64,000 nt of DNA from the NCBI RefSeq assembly GCF_905220415.1, contig NC_059556.1, positions 3,856,501 through 3,920,500 of the forward strand, read 5' to 3'. The translations under genes were made by a program, and so were the position numbers. Under the pieces are notes generated by a model. That model saw only the letters and a program-made list of their open reading frames with translations. It ran no database searches and was not told where the DNA came from. Positions 28,301 through 37,300 of the stretch are shown one piece after another. Positions within the stretch are counted from its first letter, which is position 1. Each line of letters begins with the position of its first letter. The stretch is from Colias croceus. Taxonomy: Eukaryota; Arthropoda; Insecta; Lepidoptera; Pieridae.

Positions 28301-31300
28301 AAAGTTGGTAGACTATCTCAGATTAAAAAACAGTTTATAATTAAAACTAATGAAACTGGCTGGAATAAATAGGCACTTTAGTAAAATAAAATGTTAAAAT
28401 GAGTTTATTTCACAATTTCCTTAGCCGCGGCTTACAATTATCAACGCGCAAATTGCTCAAATTGAATTGGCACTCGAGGAACAAAGTTAGGAGTTTAGCT
28501 TGGGACGCCATTTATTGCGATTTAACTATGTTAATGATGGGGCTCTATTTTGGTTATTCGTGACCCGATTATGTGGATGTTTTCAAGTGCTTATTTGTAG
28601 TAGAATCCTACTAATGTAAAGCGAAAGTTTGTGAGTAAGAATGCCGGGTGTTTGCCTGTGTGCCTCTGTAACGAAAAAACTACTGGACTGATTTGGGTGA
28701 AACTTTATTGTCATATAGCTATAGGTATCATCAGAATAACACATATAGAAAGAAATACTTGACTTCGACAACGGAACTTTATTTGTAACTTTACTTTCTT
28801 TTTTTTTTTTGTCAAACTCAAACATTTAGATATTTATTTATCTTCTAGAAGTACAGTTATTCTGACAGCAGTTTCTACAGAGAAGAGCTCACAAGAAGTT
28901 CTATTGTCGATGAGACTATTATTAATTGTTGACTCAAAGGTCAAAAAATTATGCATAGCCCATAGCAATTTAATTATATTTATATCGCTCCATTTTTTAA
29001 TTGGAGCCTCCCCTCTCCTAATTTCCTCAGTGGAGGAGAGTTCCCTCTAATTTATTTAGTTTGGAATAAGATTGAAACGTGTAAACAAGTTTTATTCAGA
29101 AGAAAAACCTGTACCTATTGATTTTTCAATGTTTGTTCTAAATTAAATATATTGAAATGAATTCAGTGCTGATTGCTTTTATTTGTATTCTAATCATAGT
29201 TTATACTGTATATTTTCATATAATAAATTAACATATTGTTGAAAACTAATTTTCACTACCTACGAGCGGCGGCAAAGTTTCTTTATCACATACCTACATT
29301 TTAGTAGATATTAGATATATCTATATATGTAATATTTTATGAATTATGACCTCTTACGCCTCCCGTTGTCTATAGGTATTAGTGTTAACCAACGTTTTAA
29401 CTTAATAAATAAATAAAATAATTTTAAGATCATTCTTAGATTGTGCCCCGAAAAATCGAAAATATTCAATTACTTTCTTTTTACAACATTTTAAACAAGA
29501 CATATTTCGTTTTTTTTTTTACAATTTTACCATTTTAATAACATAATTTTGTACAGATTAAGTCATAGTTATATAATTACCCTGTATATGAAACTTGGAG
29601 CGTATATCGAAGCTGGCGGACTCATTGAGTGCGAAGGTGAACGGTGGGCCGTTTTCTGCCGAGTCATAGTCCTTCGCTGTGAGGATCACCACTTGTCCGG
29701 GGGGCTCGTTCTCGTACCATATCACTGGTTGTGTCTGCGATATTGTGTTCTATTAGTATGGGGATAGAGTGCATTTTGATTTGTAATGTAGTGTCGTATT
29801 GGTAAATAAAGTGCATCTAAAAACTTGGTTGATTTTCTTCTGAATACTTAATGTAATTGAGTTTCATATTCGTGTAGGTACACGTAAAACATTCTAAATA
29901 AGTACTACATTATTCTATCAATTATTTTATTAAATTCAGTCGAATGAATAAATCCCATTCAATCGAATCAGACGACACATTTATTGCCATTAAAAATAGA
30001 CTCGCAAAAAAAAAACGACAATAACATAAGTAAAGCTGGAAAAAACACAATAATATATAAAAAAATCGATTTCCATATGTATGCTAAAGTGGGAAAACAT
30101 ACGTAATAAATAATGCAAACACTTAATCCAGTTAACACGAGGTTCACCGAAGACTAACCCTAATCTATCAATCACAATAGAACACAACCGGGTAAGCCAC
30201 CGGACCTTCCGTGTATTATTTAAATCCGAAGATAGCAGAGAAAATGGAAAATACCTGAAGTCTAAAGGATCGGAAAACGAATTGAGCTTTCATAGATAGA
30301 GGGATTTGCATGGAAAATTAACGGCCCGGATACCCGGGGAACGAAACTCATGTTCTGAGGTAAAAATTGGAAATTTAAAGGAGTATTGAATCCGTTTGTT
30401 ATTTCGCTTCGAGCTGTTTTCGTTGCGCTAATTAGTGTTAACGATTGAAACGGAATCAATTTAGTTTCGACTTTTTTGGATTAAAATTTAAAAAAAATCG
30501 CTTAAATTTAGTAACAATGACGAGACGGTTTGTTAATATTAGGAATAAAACATTATAAGTATTTAAGAAACTAGAAAAATTAACAAGAAAACGTTTTTCA
30601 CATAACGAAGGTACTGTAGGTACATATGTACTGTGGATATTAATTCGACGCAGTCTTTATCTTTTAAATCTTTTTTGTATAATACAACTACAAATACACT
30701 TATATTTCTAATCCAAAGGAAGCCTAAGAAACAGTTCTAGAAAATAATTCAAGAACAAATGTAAACGAAATCACTTCCAGAGCCAGATTAAGACGCGCCC
30801 AACAACAAAGTTCGGGAAAACAACCGAAGAGTTTTTTAGCGGATTGGCAATCAGCATAAATCTGAATAAACGATAACTAATTTCTTAAAAGCCTATTGAC
30901 TTTCGAGATTATGGATAACACTGCTCTGATAATCTTTATGGCTTTCCGCTACGTTTTTCTACCATACTTGATAAAACATAACATTTGTATAAAATTGTAA
31001 TTATTTTCTTATTTTATATTTTTTATGTAATAATATAAAATAAATTGTAAAAGTACAAGGATAAATTGTATAGAAAAACAATTAAGCCGATTAAGACGTA
31101 AGATAAGAATATTAAGATTTAACATGGAAAATATTTTACTTCGGAAAAAAATAAAAAATATCAGTTGGAATATTTGATCGTGATGATTTCTTTTGCAAAA
31201 ATAATTGAATAATTAAGGTATGGTCGGATATAAATAGTACGTTTTACATAAAATTTTAAACATCTGAACTTACAAAAAACTTATAAAAATGCTTACTTAT

Positions 31301-34300
31301 GTTAAAATCATAACGTACTAAAATGTCGCTACGCGAAACGACGCGTACGGAATAAATGTCGTAACAAAAGTCGACAACTAAAACCATCAATGATTTCAAT
31401 ATGGTATAGAAAATTAAAAGCTTCACAAAACGGTGTAATTCGAGATGTTTTAGAATTCCAGGGTATTGAATATCGCTTTGAATTTGGGATCTAAAAGAAT
31501 TGTGTCACAGGTCCTTTACAAGGCTGAGTTATTCTCCTGCCTAAATAATTGAAAGGAATCGTGAATTCTTAGTAAATACTTAATACCGGCATTTTGCTAG
31601 ATGTAGGAGTTTTATAGAAACGGTTGGATAATAAATTCTAGAAAGAACTATTTTCAGCTTTAATTTTGAATAACGCGTATTCTGTATTTTGATACCTCAT
31701 TAGACTTTTATATAAATTAACTATAATTCCAAATATAAACATTTTTTATTTCGCTAAAATCATTAATTGATGTTCTTCTAGGCAACTTCTTTTTTCGATA
31801 ACCACGCAACTGATCGACATGTTGATTTACATTACATTAGGTAAGTTTACTAATTAGAACACAAAATCGTATTATGTACTATTCCTACCAAACTAATCAA
31901 ATTAACCATATTCTAGTAGTTCTGAAAATAAAATTTAATTTAGTTCTTGTGAGTACATACAAAACTCTTCCTTAAACAAGTTCACTATTATCTATATCAA
32001 ATAAAAAACTTACATTAGTCAAAAACGGTGCATTATCATTGATATCCGTCAGCTCCAATATAACCTCCGTAGTGGACCTCAAGCTATCTGACCCCAATCT
32101 GCCCCCATGGTCAGCAGCCATGATGAGGATCTGCCATCTTGTGAAGCCAGAAGGCTGATCTCTGTCCAACGGTTTTGTTAGCCGAAGGCAGCCATCATTG
32201 TCTATTTGGAGGAATTCTTTTTGCTCGTGTTTGACTAAAGAGTAGACTATGTTTTGGGGCTCGTTCCTGTCGAGGTCCGGGTCGTATGCTTCTACCTGTG
32301 ATGGTTTAAAATTGTAATTAGTAAATAATAGATAAATTTGCAAAGTTGTAAAATCCTGGCATGCATTGCCGAGTTTATCTAGATATGCATAATATATAAT
32401 AATCAATAAATAAATCTACGACGATACTAAAATAATGAATTTAAAACAATTATACTTTTATAATACGTGTATGTTCATCCACAAAGCGCTACATAAAAAC
32501 ATAAATACAAATATAATATTCTCAACATCAAATCGCCACTATCCTAATAGACGAGCTAGCTATCTTGCCCTCCCGAAGATCCGAACGAATTATGGAAGGC
32601 GAACGGCAACATACGAGGGAGCACGTTTCTATAACGGATTGCCAAGCAAATTAAAAAGTGTAAACTCATTCATTGTATTCAAAAAACAATTAGCGAAACA
32701 CATCCTGGAAGACCACACGCTCAAACTTTGAATGCAATGAATGAGTACCTAACCTAAACTTATGTTTGTAACTTACTTAGTATGTAACTTACTCTAAATT
32801 TTTAATTAACTAACGAATGATATTTTTTATAAATACCTATGTTTTAAATTTAAGTTTCTCATGTAAGTGACTTAATGTCTTAATGGGAATAAATGTCTTT
32901 AAACCTTAAACCTTTAAATAAATAAATATTTTTTTCTTTCAAAATATGTGAACAAATAATTTTGTGTTTCATTAATAGCCATGTAATTCCTGTTATTGGT
33001 CCATCTAAGAATAGCTTTTTAGTACAAAAAATGCTTTATAAATTATTATCTTAATATATATAAATCTCGTGTCACAATGTTTGTCCTCAATGGACTCCTA
33101 AACCACTTAACCGATTATAATAAAATTCGCACACCATATGCAGTTCGTTCCAACTTGAGAGATAGGATAGTTTAAATCTCAAATCGTTTTAGAGAAAGCG
33201 GGCGAAGCCGCGGGCGGTAAGCTAGTTAGGAAATAAATATTATACAAAATGTAATGATCGTTATATATATCAATTATACGACGCAACACATGTGAACTTT
33301 GATGAATGTTTTCGAGTAGGTGTATTTTGCTTTGTTATGTATTTTTATTACAATAAATATACATAACAAAGCAAAATACACCTACTTTGTTATGTATTTT
33401 TATTACAATAAATATACATAACAAAGCAAAATACACCTACTCGAAAACATTCATCTATATAATAATTGGCAAAAAAAAATTTACGTACCTTAACTATGCA
33501 GCCTTCATACAATTTCTCTTCTTCTATTGTCCTAGTATAATTGGCCAAGAAAACAGGTGGGTTATCGTTCAAATTCTCGATTTTGATCAGTACTTTGGCA
33601 TAATCTTCATACAGACCATCAAAGGCCCTCACATCCAGGCTGTAGCTGGTTATATTTTCGTAATCAAGTTCGTTGTTAACACGAATTTCACCAGTGAAAT
33701 TACGTATTACAAACGCATCGTACGTGTTACCGGCTACTATACTGTAGGTTACCACGGATGCTGTGAGTATAATAAAAAAAAATATTATGTAACGAAAAAC
33801 TTCAAAAAAATGCCATAGAAATTTCGAATATTATTTGCCCGTAAAGTTGTATTATATAAATTGATTTATATATGGTATCAATATACATATGTATATGTAT
33901 AAACTATATGAATTTGACCATTTATCGAAATAATATAAATTTGATTTATTTTGTCTCTAATGGATAAATTAAGTAACTGGAAAAACGGTTTAGTAAAACT
34001 TTTTATCAGTAGAGCTACCTCATTCACAAGTGACGTAAGCTATTGTTTTTCTTTCTTTTTTCATTTTGAAATAGAAGTTCAATATGTAAAGGCAAATCCA
34101 GGAAAAGCAATTTGTACAATTTGTTAAAACAAGTGTTTCGTTTCGTTTTCCTCAACTTAAGAGTAATGTAAAAAGCTTACCCGTATCAATATCCAAAGCA
34201 GTAACTTGCGTGACGAGTTCATTAATGTTAGCATTCTCAGCGATGGACTCCGCAACATACGTGTCTTGTGTGAAATGCGGTGGATTATCGTTTTTATCAG

Positions 34301-37300
34301 CTATCTCTATAAGGAACACTTGCTGCCCGGCGTTATGTTTACCCGGGATAAGAGCTGATTCTGAATTGTCAGTGGCAATTATTTTGATGTTATAGAAACT
34401 CCTTTCTTCTCTGTCGAACATTTTTAGGGTGGTTATGTTGCCAGTTAAGCTGTCTATAGCGAAGGGGTCAGAAGGGTCGCCAAGTTCGTAAGAGACTTGG
34501 TTGTTCGCTGAAGTACCGTCAGCGTCGAATGCTCGGACTTGCATAACTGGTGTTCCTGGGGGTTCGTTTTCTAGAACACTCCCAGATCTGATCTCACTGA
34601 ATATGGGAATGTTGTCGTTGACGTCTTCTACTTCTATTTGAATGATTGTTTCTGCGGCTAGCTTGTAATTGTTCTGCAATAGATTGGTTTATTTGAAATG
34701 TGGACTACGTAGGCATAAATTGATTAGTGCATGAAATCAGAAGAGATACATTTACCCGTTACAATAGTGATGCGATTTTATAAATCATCATTAGTGGTAG
34801 TTGTTCAGAATGAATATATTCTTCTGTTCAATTACATATTAATAATTAAAAAAGACCACAAAATTAACGTGTTTAAAAGTCTAAGTCAAAAATATATTTT
34901 TAAAGATTGAATTGTTGATATTTTCTTACCTGTATTCTTACAGTCAACGTGTAATCTGTTATTTTCTCGTAATCCAAATGATTACCAAGTTTAATATACG
35001 CTGAGTCGGCTTCTGGTTCCAGCACGAATGTGTGCCATTTGTTTGTTTGTTCCGTTTGACCCATCACCAGTTCGAATTGAAGTTTCTTCTCTTCTGGTAT
35101 ATTTGATCTGAATAGGAAATATCACTACATTTAGAAAATTGTTTTCAATCGTTGTTAAAATCTATACTAATATGCTGAAGAGTTTGTTTGTTTGTTCGAA
35201 CGCGCTAATCTCAGGAACTACTGGTCCGATTTGAAAAAAATATTTCTTTCGGTGTTAGATAGCCCATTCATCAAGGAAGGCTACAAGCTATATATCATCA
35301 CGCTAAGACCAACAGAAGCAGAGCCACGCGGGTAAAACCGCGGAGCGCAGCTAGTAAGAAATACTTATGAGAATTTGTATGAAAAAGAATAAAGATATAA
35401 TCGTAACCAGAATAATGAATAATTCTGAACCTGAGATATATGTATATTCCTTAGTGTTACCGATCGTTAAAAATATCTCATAATAAAAACTTATCTATAC
35501 GGAAATTCTATTCAATTAGAATAATAACTAGCTTGAAGAAGGCTTGAATTATAATAATTTGTATATTCGTTCAAATATAAAAGATTAAACGAACTGCTCC
35601 ACAAAGTAAGTCTACAAAGAAAGCACATCAAACTCAAACACAATAAAAGATTCGGTAAAGATATCAAGTTTAATCCGAGCAAATTGAATTCAAATACTTA
35701 CACCGCCCTCACTGTGGCTATCGGAGTATTGAAGTCTGCGTAATTTTCTTTTAATCTTATCGGCTCATCAGGAACTTCTATGAAAGACGGGCTTTTCTTG
35801 TTAGACTCCACGACTTGGATGTCTAAAGTGATCGAACTCTGTTGCGGTTCTGCTCCCATGTCCTTTACTATGGCGCTTAATTTGAATTTGTAGCCGGGTG
35901 GTTTCTAAAAATGGTCAGATACATTTATTATCTAATAATAGAGCACGGAATCTAAATAAATAAACGATTAAATAGTTGAAGTCGATTAAAATAATTGAAT
36001 ACCATGTCTAAATCGATATTACTATTTTGTAATATCAATATTAATATTTGTGTTTAAATAATGCTTAGGTAAAAGGGCAGTGTGACATTTGATAGGGTAG
36101 TATCAAAAGTTAGGAATAAATAGATGGGGAATTTATAGAACAATCTAAAAATCATTAAATAACTAATTCATCACTTACATCGATTGTTTTGTTCAGGAAT
36201 ATAACACCGTTATCGTGATCTATATAGAAATACGCCTGGTCAGGGGAATTTGAGTCTAAATCGTATTGCACTATTGAATTGTTTCCATCATCAATGTCCG
36301 TTGCCGATATCCTCATCACCTCACGGCCGCTTGGCAAATCTTGTGGTACTGATTCTGAGTACGACTGTATGGAAAATATATAAAATATTAGTATTGAACC
36401 TTTTCTCAAACTCAGCAGATAAATGTTGTTACATAACTTCCTTCACGTCCTCTGTTAGATAAAAAAACATTGTTAAATCGTGTCCACACAACGTGTTTTA
36501 GCCTAAAATTAATATATATCTTAGTTCTTTCTCTTCATTAACATTGACATGTCCTACGCAAAGCATGCTCAAGCTTAAGAGAAAGTTTCCGAAAATAATC
36601 AATAATCGTGCAGTGTGATAAAATGCGACTATGGGGAAAGAGCAGCCTAGCTAAAGAAAACACATCAACTACGAATGTGCAAAAAAAGGTGAATCGGATA
36701 AACACACATATAAAATTATTACCAATATCGCCTTGAGTGGCGGCTTACGATCCTAAATCAGACATGCAGCAACATGCAAGTAGAAATAGATGTTTTTTTA
36801 AATAAACTCGATTGTTATCATGACTTTAAAACCGATACTAAAAACTTCACAAACTACGTTAGCGATGGTAACAATCGATTGTTAGTAATTAAAATTCAAG
36901 TGTAAAAAGTTTTAACAGTCTTTGTGCGAAACGCTTTCTCTCATTTTGTGGAATTCATTGTTCTTAAGACAAACCTTCCAAACATCTCCACGGAAGACCT
37001 TCGAAAAACAGGCAAGTGTTAATAAAGTCTGCGCCACGGTTTGAGGCTAATGAACGAATGCAGAGTTAGTCACAGTTAACGAATGATGCAATGTAACAGT
37101 AACACAAAGTACACATAATATTCACAACTTCATACCTCTTAAGTATCTAGCTTATATAAATCCTAAAAGACACAACATAATAGTAAGTATTAACAAGTAA
37201 GATGATAATATTTCGTGATTTATAGTAGTTGTATTCAATTGATCAGTGCGTCGAGCAGTTACGTCTGCCTAATAATTCCTACCTTAATTTTGACAGGATA

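Noticed and set aside
33387..33818. 143-codon plus-strand frame
   Set aside because: It is antisense to exon X9 and the adjacent palindrome; the cadherin reading is on the minus strand.
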